Part shown: positions 37,476 to 48,410 of the stretch, in pieces
Layout: each line of letters starts with the position of its first letter
How positions within the stretch are numbered: the first letter of the stretch is position 1
DNA from: Trichobilharzia regenti
Lineage: Eukaryota; Platyhelminthes; Trematoda; Strigeidida; Schistosomatidae
Length of the DNA: 64,000 nt
Reading direction: 5' to 3'
NCBI GenBank assembly: GCA_944472135.2
Contig: OX235270.1
Span: forward strand, 76,021,168-76,085,167
Made by a program: the position numbers and the translations under genes
Notes under the pieces: model-generated
Databases searched by the model: none
Seen by the model: the letters and a program-made list of their open reading frames with translations, nothing else
What the model was told of the DNA's origin: nothing

Positions 37476-37974
37476 ATAAAATGTCTGTTAGATAGTGCCT
37501 CTTAATGCCTCAAGCAATGTCTAGATAGCGTCATTTTTGTGGACTATAAAATGAGTACTCTTTCTGAAAAGTCTTCATTTGATTAACAGCCCTTTAGTTT
37601 CTGAAAAGTCAGTCTTTAAAAATATTAAAATACTTTTTGTTTTGATCAGCTGAATTCTACAGATCAAATTTAAATTGTAATTTACATTGCTACTTTTTAT
37701 TGAACGCTAATGTCGACCATTTTGAGGATAAATTCTGTCACATTACCTGAGAAAACATTCAAACATCAGAACCACAAAATGATTGTGAATGAGTTGTGGA
37801 TAACAATGCGGGCTCTCTATGTAAGTTGATGGAAACTGGAAAACGTGAACTACTGGAGGCCAAGTTAAACTTCGGGCGTCAGAGGAGTGCAACCGAAACA
37901 ATAAGATTGGAACGCTCAGCCAGCAAGTCAGTAAAACTAGACAAATAGCACTATAACCATGAAAAAAAACATGC
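37476..37974. other. nothing recognised
   Basis: AT-rich spacer before the second solo LTR. Confidence 0.45.
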
Positions 37975-37979
37975 CTAAT

Positions 37980-38367
37980 TGTTATGTACTCGTCGCCAAA
38001 TTATTGTTATGTACTGGTCAAGAATTTAATAGTCCTGAAGCAAGAAAGACGGGAATCAGAAGACCACTAGGTTTGCGATGATACTTCTATTTCCAAAACA
38101 CAAAGAGAATCAGAATGTCACACAAGTGTATGAGAGCAAAAATATATGAATGTCCGAACAAGTGTGTGAAACAAGTGTGTAAGCGAATATTCAACATGAA
38201 CAAATCAATAGACAGTCTTAACATGATTGGCTAATTATAATGGAATATCGATCCATATATACCTAGCAAAATATGTCAGACTATCAAACAAACACACATA
38301 TTATATGGATACATATCACCAAGGTCAGATTGTCAAACAAACACACATATTATATGGATATATATCA
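37980..38367 (+). mobile_element. second solo LTR of the same family
   Basis: Begins TGTTATGTACTCGTCGCC and ends TATATATCA, with the 5-bp duplication CTAAT at 37,975-37,979 and 38,368-38,372. Shares its first roughly 140 bp with the inverted copy at 34,485-34,920. The last 105 bp are a two-unit tandem repeat of about 53 bp that the other copy lacks. Confidence 0.83.
38267..38367 (+). repeat. two-unit tandem repeat in the LTR
   Basis: Unit about 50 bp, sharing TCAAACAAACACACATATTA and then TATGGATA. The second unit differs at a few positions. Confidence 0.8.
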
Positions 38368-38455
38368 CTAATGGAGTGTAGTGATATTAAAGAGGATATC
38401 TACCAAGTCTAAAGTTAGGTGTGGGAATGATTAAGTTAAGGTTTAGACAAAGGAG

Positions 38456-38576
38456 AAGTTAGGGTTAGGTTAACCTAATCAGATACGTGTTAGGGTTCGT
38501 TCGAGTTAGATTAGGGCTGCTTTAGGTATACTTTCGCTTTAGGGTTATGTTAAGGAAAGATTAGGGTTAGGGTTAG
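38456..38576 (+). repeat. interstitial telomere-like repeats
   Basis: Degenerate TTAGGG units between 38,456 and 38,576, including TTAGGGTTAGGGTTAG at 38,561-38,576. TTAGGG is the schistosome telomere repeat. Confidence 0.7.
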
Positions 38577-39317
38577 AAGACTCAGATGAATGTAAGTATA
38601 GAATATGGTTTAACTACTATAACAACACTCTACTGAAAAACTGAAAGATATTTTTGTCACACGTAGGAGAAAGGTGTCCTGTGTAACAGTTTCAAGCTTT
38701 TCTATTTTTTTAATTTCTTAAATGTTGATTTTCTTTTAATGCCTGGAAAGTTGCCTTTCTCATGTGACTGGTGCGTTACTGCTTCAACTTTGCCCTATTG
38801 GAGTATGACCAAGCAGATAACTTCTTGTTAAAACGTCATCTGGTTGTGGATACAGTTTCATAGAGGCTCACAATTTGTGGAGGCTGATAAGTCCCAAAAC
38901 AAGGTGGAACGGCCATCCTATACTATTAAGTTTCCAACAGTTTCCCATTATATAGTGAGTTTGGATGGAATCTACTTTCAGACCGTTCATTTTTTTACAA
39001 ATCACTTGACATTAATTCAATTGAGAAGTAAAAGGTGTAGTTAATCATAAGTTTTACACAACAATCGTATTAATTTCAAATCAGTTGATAACTGATTTCT
39101 GTACAAATTTATCCAACATCTACACAACACATTGATGTACAACTTAATTATTTTACTTTTCACCAAAACTCTTGTGTAACATATTCTTTGGTTTTTTCGA
39201 AAATTGATACCAGTCAGTGTTATAATGGAGTGTTGTTGATTCGTGATTTGATTCTAACTTGACTAGAATACTGGTCAGAAATTCATTCCTTCATAATTTA
39301 GCAGTGATCTTAATTTT
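38577..39317. other. nothing recognised
   Basis: AT-rich spacer; short frame at 38,844-39,044 without motifs. Confidence 0.45.
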
Positions 39318-39640
39318 GGTTGGAGGATTTCATCATAAGCTGACATCAGTTAGAGAACCATTGGAAAACCACCAAGGAGTACTGGACAGCTGTTTCGTCC
39401 TAGTTTAGAACTCTCCAGTAGTATCCACCCACCACAGGGGGCCTAACCCAGGACCTTCTGGGTACAAGGCGAGCTAGGTCGTAGACCATTGAGCCACTGG
39501 GATCCGATCCAATGGCCACCCCAAGAATTCCAACTTCTACCTATTCACGACATAACGCGACCATTTCTCAATATCTTCTTCGATGAGTTACTGCCTCACC
39601 TTCAACCCACTTCACCGTACTGGTCACGGCTTCCTATGTT
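39318..39640 (-). mobile_element. family-B SINE
   Basis: Minus strand. Core CTGGAGA (A6 changed), GAAACAGCTGTC retained. Head and leader diverged. A short plus-strand tail piece follows at 39,641-39,725. Confidence 0.8.
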
Positions 39641-40114
39641 TGTCAAACTGATGTCAGTTCATGATGAAATTCTCCAACCAATCAAACAAAATCCCTACAA
39701 GACCGATACTTGTAAATCCTAATTTTTGTCAACTGCTCAGTTTGTATTGTCTGACTCATTGTTATACGTTATGTAACATTTTAAAGAATGATGTTAAGAG
39801 TAACGTTTGGTTTTATTATATCAGTCAGTTGTTTTTTACGTTGTTTTCTGTTGATTATTAAACCGCCTTTCACCGCTACAGGGAACTAATATGACAAGTT
39901 CCGATTTATGAATAGACATCATGCTCTACTATATATTGTTTCAGAGTCCATACATCAGTCAATAAGCATTGCTAGTATTCAAACAGAAATTATATTCTGT
40001 AACACGACTTTAAAATGCTGTAACTATTACGATTTCCTTATTTATTGTGTTACGCAGTTTTTGAAGTTTTGCACTGATTATCCTCTGTTTTTCCCAAATA
40101 TAAAAGTTCTCTCC

Positions 40115-40255
40115 GCTGAAGAGTCCCAAACTAGGACGAAACAGCTGTCCAGTACTCCCTGGTGGTTTTCCAATGGTTCTCTAACTGATGTCAGCTTATG
40201 GCGAAATCCTGTAACCAATCAACCAAATCCCTACAAACCAATACTTGAATTATAT
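40115..40255 (+). mobile_element. family-B SINE 3' part
   Basis: 5'-truncated exactly at the ribozyme core: CTGAAGA, GTCC...GGAC, GAAACAGCTGTC, CAGTAC, then the tail to ACCAATACTTGAAT. Only the 5' strand of stem I is missing. Confidence 0.83.
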
Positions 40256-41313
40256 TTTTTGTCAACAAAAATTAACCCGATGACCGATGTGATGCAATTT
40301 GAGCGTACTACAATTATAAGAAAAAAGTACACATAAGTATATTCCATTGTGAGTCACTTATATTCAACCGATGGAGGCAATCTATGGGCTGGGTAGTCAC
40401 TTCAGCACCCTGGAGATAAGCTCCTCGCCAGTGATGTGTCTCTATTGGTTCAGTCTCAATAACTAAACCAATGAAAACATCCCAAAAAATAGCCACAAAC
40501 TTGGTGGGCTGATAACTCTCCGCCCAAAACAGAAACAAATACTTACTAGACTATGGTTAGACTTGAAAAACCAAATGCAAGTTGACTGTGAGGAACCACT
40601 CTTGTTTTCTGAAAAGAAAGTGGGGAATTTCAAGACAGAACTCAATTGATTCTCAATATATCTCACCAAGAACTAAAATTTTTACAAACACTTGCTTTAA
40701 TTTTATTATTCTACAGGTTACCCAATTCTGAAAGTTTCAGAAGCACCGTTACTGAGTAATGGATGATTATTTCTCGTACTTGTGACACATAACAAACAGT
40801 GAGTCCGAAAACGAAAAATATATTCCAGTGAGTATCAAGACTTTATAGTGTTAGTATGGTCCACCATTTCCATTGAGTTTATATTGAACAAGCCAGTCAA
40901 TCTACTCAATAGATTCACTTAAGAAAGATGTCGTTCATGGACCAAGTAGAATACTAGAAAAAAGGAAACATTCTTTAATCTTCCGAAGGCAACTGACATA
41001 ATCCCTTCCTTTCTTCTCGATATCTGAAAATGGTATTCAAAATAAAGCATAAAGTTTCTTGTTAACTGCTGTTAAGTACACAGAGAACTTTGAGATCAAG
41101 TTTTGTGTTTGTATGAGGACAAAAGTACGCGGAATTTGTGACACACATCACCATGACTCAAGTGCAAACTTAAAGTGATTTTTTTCCTCTGAAAGCTACA
41201 AGCTCAGCACTCAGAGATGTTTCCAGTACAATTTTTAATACCCAATGAATTTTATTCATTCTTGTGATTTCATAATGTTATTACTAGACCAAGGTGATAA
41301 GCCTCATTTTGGT
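40256..41313. other. nothing recognised
   Basis: Overlapping minus-strand frames at 40,314-40,669 have no recognisable motif. Confidence 0.45.
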
Positions 41314-41515
41314 GTGCGTCGGTGGCACAGCGGTTAGGACTCTCGCCGACCATGCACATGGTCCGGGGTTCGAGCCCACGCCGACGCACACTTGATATCT
41401 ATGGTCGGCCTGCGAATTTCGGGCTACCGATATCCACGCTGAAAATTCCATACTTGTACCAAAAATACAGTGTGGAATCAAGCTGTAATCAAAAATAAAT
41501 AAATAAAATAAAATA
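41314..41515 (+). mobile_element. family-C SINE, full length
   Basis: Head GCGTCGGTGGCACAGCGG ... GGTTCGAGCCCACGCCGACG with well preserved acceptor-like pairing and a GACCAT/ATGGTC arm; body and tail as at 15,395. Best-preserved copy. Confidence 0.87.
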
Positions 41516-41744
41516 TGGACTATTTGAACAAATGTCTGGATATCACCATAACTGTTAATTCCAAGCTACTTCTTAAGTGGTGGTTAACAGTTGAATAGTC
41601 TCACATGAGACTTGTCAGCTTGAAGCACCTACTCCATAGTCTGTAGTATCGTTTCCACTGAGACTGAAAACCAGCACACATCCCATCAAACGCCAAAGCG
41701 TTATCCAATAAGTTACCGAGTTACTAAAGACAGCTTTTGTGCAA

Positions 41745-42301
41745 TTGATATAAGTATAAAACTTGGGCACTGTGGTAGAGTATAACTCCATTATTGATAA
41801 GATTTTATTTTGATAAATCACACAGTGTTGTACAGGAATATTAAGTGATGACGTTTCAAGCACAAACTATTGCTCATAATCATATCAAGTTACTCACACA
41901 ACTTTTTTCTTTCATTCATATACATGTGTAGAATCAATTAGATATTGGATTAAAAATCAATGTGAGATAATGTACATTCAGCAATAATAGTACGAGTGTT
42001 ATGGGAAATACGAGTGTTTTTATAGTTATAATACGTTACAACATTCTAACAAGTAACTTGTTATAACTATAAAAACACTCGTATTTCCCATATAATTGTA
42101 ATGGATCAATAACACTCGTATTATTATTTCTGAATGTACATTATCTCACATTGATTTTTAATCCAATATCTAATTGATTCTACACATGTATATGAATGAA
42201 AGAAAAAAGTTGTGTGAGTAACTTGATATGATTATGAGCAATAGTTTGTGCTCGAAACGTCATCACTTAATATTCCTGTACAACACTGTGTGATTTATAA
42301 A
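41745..42301. mobile_element. foldback element with 13-bp target duplication
   Basis: Arms 41,812-42,031 and 42,061-42,299 are inverted copies around a 29-bp centre; the right arm has about 19 extra bases. The insert is flanked by AGCTTTTGTGCAA at 41,732-41,744 and 42,302-42,314. Its left flank resembles the head of a family-A SINE. Near each arm's outer part is a GAGCA...TGCTC hairpin followed by GAAACGTC, reminiscent of the ribozyme-like motifs in PLE pseudo-LTRs. Probably PLE-derived; no coding sequence remains. Confidence 0.7.
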
Positions 42302-42369
42302 AGCTTTTGTGCAACATGTGTGGCTGAAACCACTTATGCATACTTGTAATTTTCCGTTAGTGTTACTGG

Positions 42370-42505
42370 ACCGAAACGATCAGCCTAGTGAATGACACTT
42401 CAGCCTTTGAACACGGTTACTCACTGAGGAGCAAGTCTCTACAACTGATCTTTCTTAAATAGGATGGAACGCGCATTGCAGATCCCATAGCTAACCACTA
42501 CCAAC
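42370..42505 (+). mobile_element. Sm-alpha-like SINE remnant
   Basis: Degenerate plus-strand match: CACTGAGGAGCAAG, ATAGGATGGAACGCGCATTG and CAGATCCCATAGCTAACCAC. A minus-strand piece of the head (ACGCCAAAGCGTTATCC) lies at 41,689-41,706 on the other side of the foldback. Confidence 0.55.
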
Positions 42506-42949
42506 ACATGACTTCTGGTGAAACAGCTAACTAATATCAACTGATTTCTTCAAATTCTATAGACATAGGACAACAGCTGTTTCAGTTAGTAGGCAGTATG
42601 GATAACCCATAGGATAATGCATCACTAAAATTAAATGGAAAATATACTATATCAATTACGTTATATTATACAATACATACACATACATGCACACTTAAAT
42701 ACACATTTACTGATCGTTTCATCAAATTACATATGTGTTTGTCTGCTTTTATATTTGCACATTGAATATTAATCTACTTGAATTACAGTCTCAATTTTGT
42801 GAATATTTCGAGTCACTTTTGTCTTTTGCTATCTTCTTTTGTTTATCTGTTGCTTCAATCTAGTTGATTATACAAACAGTAAAATAAGTGAAGAGTGCCA
42901 GGTTAGTAGTTAACGCTTTCGATAACGCGGACTAATGCCCTACTCATCG

Positions 42950-43692
42950 TCTCCCATTTAGGTTTCATTCGAGCGGTGGCCTGGCGCATAATGTCATTCG
43001 GTGGTTTCACCAGGGTGTGTCCTATCCATCTCCATTTTCTTCGAAATATTTGTTGACCAATAGTTTCTTGGTTCGTTCGTTCCCAGAGTTTCTTGTAGCT
43101 TCTTCTTTCTGACCGGCTGTGTGATCTTCAGTACGACGCCAGCTAAGGCAGCTGCTGATAGAAGTCTGCATTATGCTGTTGGAAATGCTATTCGTGACGA
43201 GCGTGTCAAGTTTCTGACCCATATATCACCACTGACTGACTTAACAATTATGTTTTGTTGCCTATGTTGAGTGCAGAAGATTTCCAAACTGAATTTAGAT
43301 TGATGAACATCTGTCTTACCTTTCCAATTCTGTTTTTAACATCCTCATCTGTGTCATATGGGTTGAAAAACGATGATGCCCAGATAGGTGAGGGAAGTGA
43401 CTTAGTTCAAATCTGTTCCGTTGATAGAGACTGGTGCTGGTTGTTGTTGTTGTTTGGTTATTTCATCACTTCTGTGCTTTCTATATTCACTCGAAGTTTG
43501 GTCCGTGCTGCTTCTTATGTCTGTTTTGTTGGTTTTCATCTGTAAGTCTTCATATTTATAGGAAATCACACATAAATGATCCAGATCTTCTTATCGGACT
43601 GGCATTCTATGTTCTATTTGACTATGCTGCTTAGCGTTGCTATTTTGTTCGCACATGATTTTCTTTTCCTGAATCCAGATGTTCCAGTAGGA
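42950..43692 (-). mobile_element. old degenerate RTE-like fragment
   Basis: Minus-strand remnant. From right to left it shows a piece near 43,680 matching the SGFRR/NKS region, then KTNKTDIRSSTDQTSSE-like debris, and the [18 protein letters not shown] segment near 43,020. The 3' end is missing. Confidence 0.8.
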
Positions 43693-45539
43693 GTTCTGCA
43701 TCCATTGTATGTTTTGATAACTTAAAACCTCCATTTTGACTTTATAAGATTATGTATTACTAAGTGTATCAGCAGCTTTTATTGTTTAAAATGTAGGTGA
43801 ATATCAGGTGTCTTGTTGTTCCACTCATTCACCGTTTCTTTTTAATCCTTCCATTGGCATACATCTTATTCATTGTGTTTAATGCACTTTTCCTGCCTTA
43901 GCATCGTATTTTGGAAGCTATATAGAAACTAGCTGATATCTGATGAACTGCAAAGAAATAGATCAGTAGTGATTTAGGTGGAGAATGATTCTATAGGCGA
44001 TTTTAGTTTCTTTGTCCTTTTGTTAGTGTAATATTGATGGCATTATTAGCTGCTTACATTATCACCAGTATGAAGTCATTATTAATGCATAACAACGACT
44101 AGATGATATTTTTTTATTATTTTTTTTTTGATTTACAGCTTGATTCCACACTGTATTTTTGGTACACGTATGGAATTTTCAGCATGGATATCGGTAGCCC
44201 AAATTTTGCAGGCCGACCATAGATATCAGTTGATTGGAAAGAAAGTCTGGCTGGATCTAGTGTCTTTGTGTTTGTAACTGAGTTATTCGAACCGATAGTT
44301 GAATGCAAAATACCCAGATCAGACAACATTTCCCACTTGTTGCCCATAACTATTCACCATCATCTCTGTTATCTTGTTTTCATATAATGATCTCTGTCAT
44401 TAACTGGCATCACCCTCTTAGAAGTGAAAAACGGTGAGGATAAAAGATGTCATGAGATATTTTATTGCATAGTATAACAAACGCCATAACAGATATTGTA
44501 ACTGTGCAGAAAAGTTTATGAAGCACCTTTTAAAAAGCCAAACGTAACGTCCCAAGCAGTTTAATACAAATTCTCATTAGACCAACTGCCTGAAGAAATC
44601 AGGAAATAAAGAATAGAATCAAATAAACTTCAAATCAGCTAAGGGTCTAGATCAGTTATCTAAAGAGTGAGGACTAATTATTAACAGTCGTATTATTTGA
44701 AATGTTTAACAGAATAACACCCAAGGATTTAGAAATCAATGGTTACTAATGGAGGCTTCAGTTCGGAGACTAACCAAAATTACTTCTCAAAACTACACAT
44801 CGATTAGTATGCCAGTCAAGGTCAAGCCAAATTGCCTGATTGTGAATGAGTTTGAAACAAATTATTTTGTAAATAGTAGTAATTACACCCTGCAGTGAAT
44901 GCAACTAACGCCTATCCATTTGATTTTACCCCCCCCCCCGCTCCTTCTACCAGCAATCCTGAGGAAATTATACTATCTCATAGTAAAAGAAAACCAGAAA
45001 ACTCTGAATGCGGGAGGTAAGTAAACAAAGATCACTAATATTATATCCATAATTGCAATAATTGCTATGCAGAAAAATCTGTCATTCATAATGGATTTCT
45101 ATTCACCTAAAATAGGATATATATATAGCTCTTTTTGTCGTACGCTACAAACAGTGACCTTGGCGAAATAGATACATGATTTTGAAGAAGAAAATAATAA
45201 AAAGACGGTTGCAGCAAAGAAAATTTTCTTTTCGATTGAAGTTAGCAACTAGGCTGCACATTCGTGTATCTATAGTAAATGGGTGAGAAAGTTATAGAAC
45301 TATTTCCGGTCAAAGTTCAAATTAATAAAATTACAGTAGGGAATTAAAATGCCATAATAAACACGGGGGACGGAAAAAACTCAAACAAAGTAGCATAATA
45401 ATTAGGGGGGCGTTAGAAATGTAGAAATAATAAAATGACAAAATAGGCAGGAAGTTCGGATTTGAAAATATGGTAGTATAAATAGGTATCAAGAAGAACT
45501 TAAAATAAGAAAGGAAATGGAATAGTCACTATTAAAAGA
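43693..45539. other. nothing recognised apart from a SINE
   Basis: Holds the family-C piece at 44,107-44,233 and a poly-C run near 44,929-44,939; otherwise AT-rich. Confidence 0.45.
44107..44233 (-). mobile_element. family-C SINE 3' part
   Basis: Minus strand body and tail only, ending at GATATCT; the head is absent. Confidence 0.82.
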
Positions 45540-46130
45540 ATTATTTGTTTATGATGGTCATAACAGGGACAAGGGTTGGACGTATTTCTTTTGGATACAT
45601 ATAATGGGTTTGAGTTTTTGGATGGCTAGTGCCTCGGCTATGCCCAGATGTCGTAATTTTACTACCATTGATAGATCTGATCGAATCTTGTGTATGATTA
45701 TGAAGGATTTTTCGAAAGGCACTGAACGCCTTGAGTTGAACAGATGTTCTGTCACTGAACTATATACACATTTTCGTTCTCCTTTTATTAGTCAGGCTGG
45801 AAAGTGTTCACGAGCGCGTTTTTCAAGTTGGTGCATGGTACAGCCAATATACTCAGCTCCGACGAGTAAGTAAACTGGTAGATGCACGTTGAAGTGGACC
45901 AATACTACAGTTTGTCTTTCGCGTTTTGGCTGAACAGTTTATTGCAGTCGTAGACTTGTGGCAAAGTTTTCCTCAGAGATTGACAGAGGCGTTTCCGAAG
46001 GATTTCGGCTTCAGTGTCACCTTTGAATTCTAGGTTATGTAGAAGCAACTTCTTTGGGAGGGACGGAAAAGAAAATCCCGAATGGGGCCACAAGTGAGGA
46101 GATTTTGAAACCGTTTCATTATGATAATAA
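45540..46130 (-). pseudogene. Penelope-like endonuclease fragment, degenerate
   Basis: Minus strand. 46,093-45,905 reads L-P-K-K-L-L-L-H-N-L-E-F-K-G-D and R-L-C-Q-S-L-R-K-T-L. Then T-C-I-Y-Q-F-T-Y and S-I-L-A-V-P-C-T debris. 45,755-45,558 reads T-E-H-L-F and I-Q-K-L-K-P-I-I-C-I-Q-K-K-Y-V-Q-P-L, the usual PLE end. Stops between. Confidence 0.8.
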
Positions 46131-47639
46131 TCCCAAATGGACTGTCTAGTTTACAAATATTTTTTATGAATGCATAGGGTCAGAAGATTTGAATAAATGA
46201 TATTCAGGGGAAATACGGACCTCAAGATAGTGAATTTCTTGTGAAGATCATTCATTTTATAATTCTATATTATTTGATTACTATAGCAACTAATTCTCTA
46301 TCAGTTAACCTTAAATTTATACTACAGACATCATTTAACCATCTGTTCTATAGGCTCATAAAGTAACAGAAATCAATTATTCCAATCCGAAGAGACAGCA
46401 CAGGGAATTCGCAACTTCCAAAATATAACTCTTGTAAATCACTAGCTAGTTGGGTGCAAAAGACTCTAGATTTGAGTATAAATAGTAACATTATGTATTA
46501 CTGGAATAGAGGTTCAGTTATCTGACCGTTCTCACACTGGATGAAGCGCACGTTCTGGATTCCACAGCTAATAATTTGATATTTAATGGTTTAAGAATTA
46601 CTAGCAACACCAAGACACTGCAAAGCGAAATACTTACGACATCACTTTATCTTAGCTTGCAACTTTTGGGCATTGAACATACAACTCCCTAATGGTAATC
46701 TAGACAATGCCAGTTTATGATATAGTGTGACCATTAGCCAGTATCAAATATATCTATCCTTATATTTTAATTAGTTGATGCCGCATACTTCAGCTTCCGA
46801 TAAACTCCGACTCAAATTTAGTTGCGAACAAACACTAGACGACTAACTCTCACGGTTTGAAAGAAACCTTTCATTTTCAAAGTATTTATCTTCATGATTA
46901 AAATATTTCCTACTCAATGACTAGATGGTAAAGTGTTCTTTATACTGACTGACGATTATTGATTCACTCTGAATGTCATCTCACTTCTAATGATCCTGTA
47001 AGTAGAAAAAGACACTTGTCTAGTAATTTCTCATTCCTCGTGGCCTTCCAGTTGATGTCAAGTCATACAAATAACTACTATGGAGACGCTTAATTCCACA
47101 CCAACAATCCAGTTGAATGTTAAAAGTTTTTATTATTAACAAAGTGATTTCTTTGTACTTAAAAATGGGCGGCTGTTTTCTATAAGAAGAGAAAGGCGAT
47201 AAAGAATGTTTCAGATGAATAATAATATTTTTTAAACTTAATACTCAGAGCATTTTAACAGAATTCGCATCAACGAAATGCCTAAAAATGTTGCTTATTC
47301 CAATTCACAGATGATGATTGGTTTAATAATAATGTTGCTTGGTATTTTAGTCCAATTAACAGCCCTTCTATTTGCTTGGAATTTCTGCCTAGTAGTTATA
47401 ATTTTCTTTCAGCAGTAGGTGATGCAACCCATCGATGAAAGAGATTCTGTATGTTTTGTTTCATAAATTAACTCATGTCACAAATGACATCTGAAATCAT
47501 GTTTAAAGGAAAAAAGATATTTCAATCACAGAACACGTATTTTCAACAGTTAGTTTGCAGAGATTTTATCTGCTTCAAGTTTGACCACAGAATGATATCT
47601 GGTACTCCCTAGTGACTGGCTACGGGACAAAGTTTGCCT
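46131..47639. other. nothing recognised apart from a SINE remnant
   Basis: AT-rich; only the decayed family-A piece at 46,480-46,575. Confidence 0.45.
46480..46575 (+). mobile_element. Sm-alpha-like SINE remnant
   Basis: GGATGAAGCGCACGTTCTGG and ATTCCACAGCTAAT match the 3' half of the ribozyme module. Highly decayed. Confidence 0.5.
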
Positions 47640-47940
47640 AGAGTTCTAGTGAGAATTCGTGACCAGTGGGGTCTACTCTATCGCAAGTAAGGATAAATGG
47701 TAGCTGATAACATTGGTTGGTGATCGCGCTAAACAATCGCAAACTGGTAGGCGTTGGAACTCATCAGCCACTGAGTCAGGTCCCAATAGCTGAATGGCCC
47801 CTGAGTTTGGCTTGTGGCCGGGAAGTCCTACGTTTGGGTCCCGGTGGGTGGGTTCTGATGAACAGTCCCAAACTTGGAGGGATCAGCTGTCTAGGACTCC
47901 CTGGATATCGATCCATGGTCAGACTAGTACACGCGTTATC
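47640..47940 (+). mobile_element. family-B SINE, diverged
   Basis: Head (CCCAATAGCTGAATGG; GGTCCCGGTGGGTG) and module (CAGTCCCAAACTTGG, CAGCTGTC) recognisable. Additional short tail pieces at 48,075-48,125 and 48,340-48,410. Confidence 0.7.
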
Positions 47941-48410
47941 TATGCTGTGTTCATGGGATATTTCATATATTGCAGTAGAGTCAGTTTTTTGGATAATGAT
48001 CAAAGAGTTTGTCTTATTACCGGAAGGTTCTGGTATCCATCATTGATGTGATCCTTGGTGCTCACTGCAGAAGAGTCTGGTGGTTTTCACTGACAATGTA
48101 CCTAATGTCGGTTATTGAAGAAATCTACACCATAATATCTTAGTTAGTACAACGTTGTGATAGTAACCTGCAGGTACCTGGTGAGTATTCCACTCCAATC
48201 TCAGACACCGGCAAAATACATAAAGACGAAAGTCACAATCATTTTCAAGAAACAACGGGGACTGACAATAAAAATAGTAACAGCATAAAATGGAGGGAAC
48301 TGTTGGCCTACTTCTTCAGGAGCAGGAAAGAAAATTACTATTCCCAGGTTTTCCAAAGATTCTCTAACTGATGTCGGGTCATGTTGAAATCCTCCAACCA
48401 ATAAAACTAT

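Noticed and set aside
38267..38367. CRISPR-like repeat
   Set aside because: Only two imperfect contiguous units without spacers, inside an LTR of a eukaryotic genome.
41314..41385. Functional tRNA gene
   Set aside because: Pairing is good but the anticodon loop is degenerate and the unit continues into the family-C SINE body.
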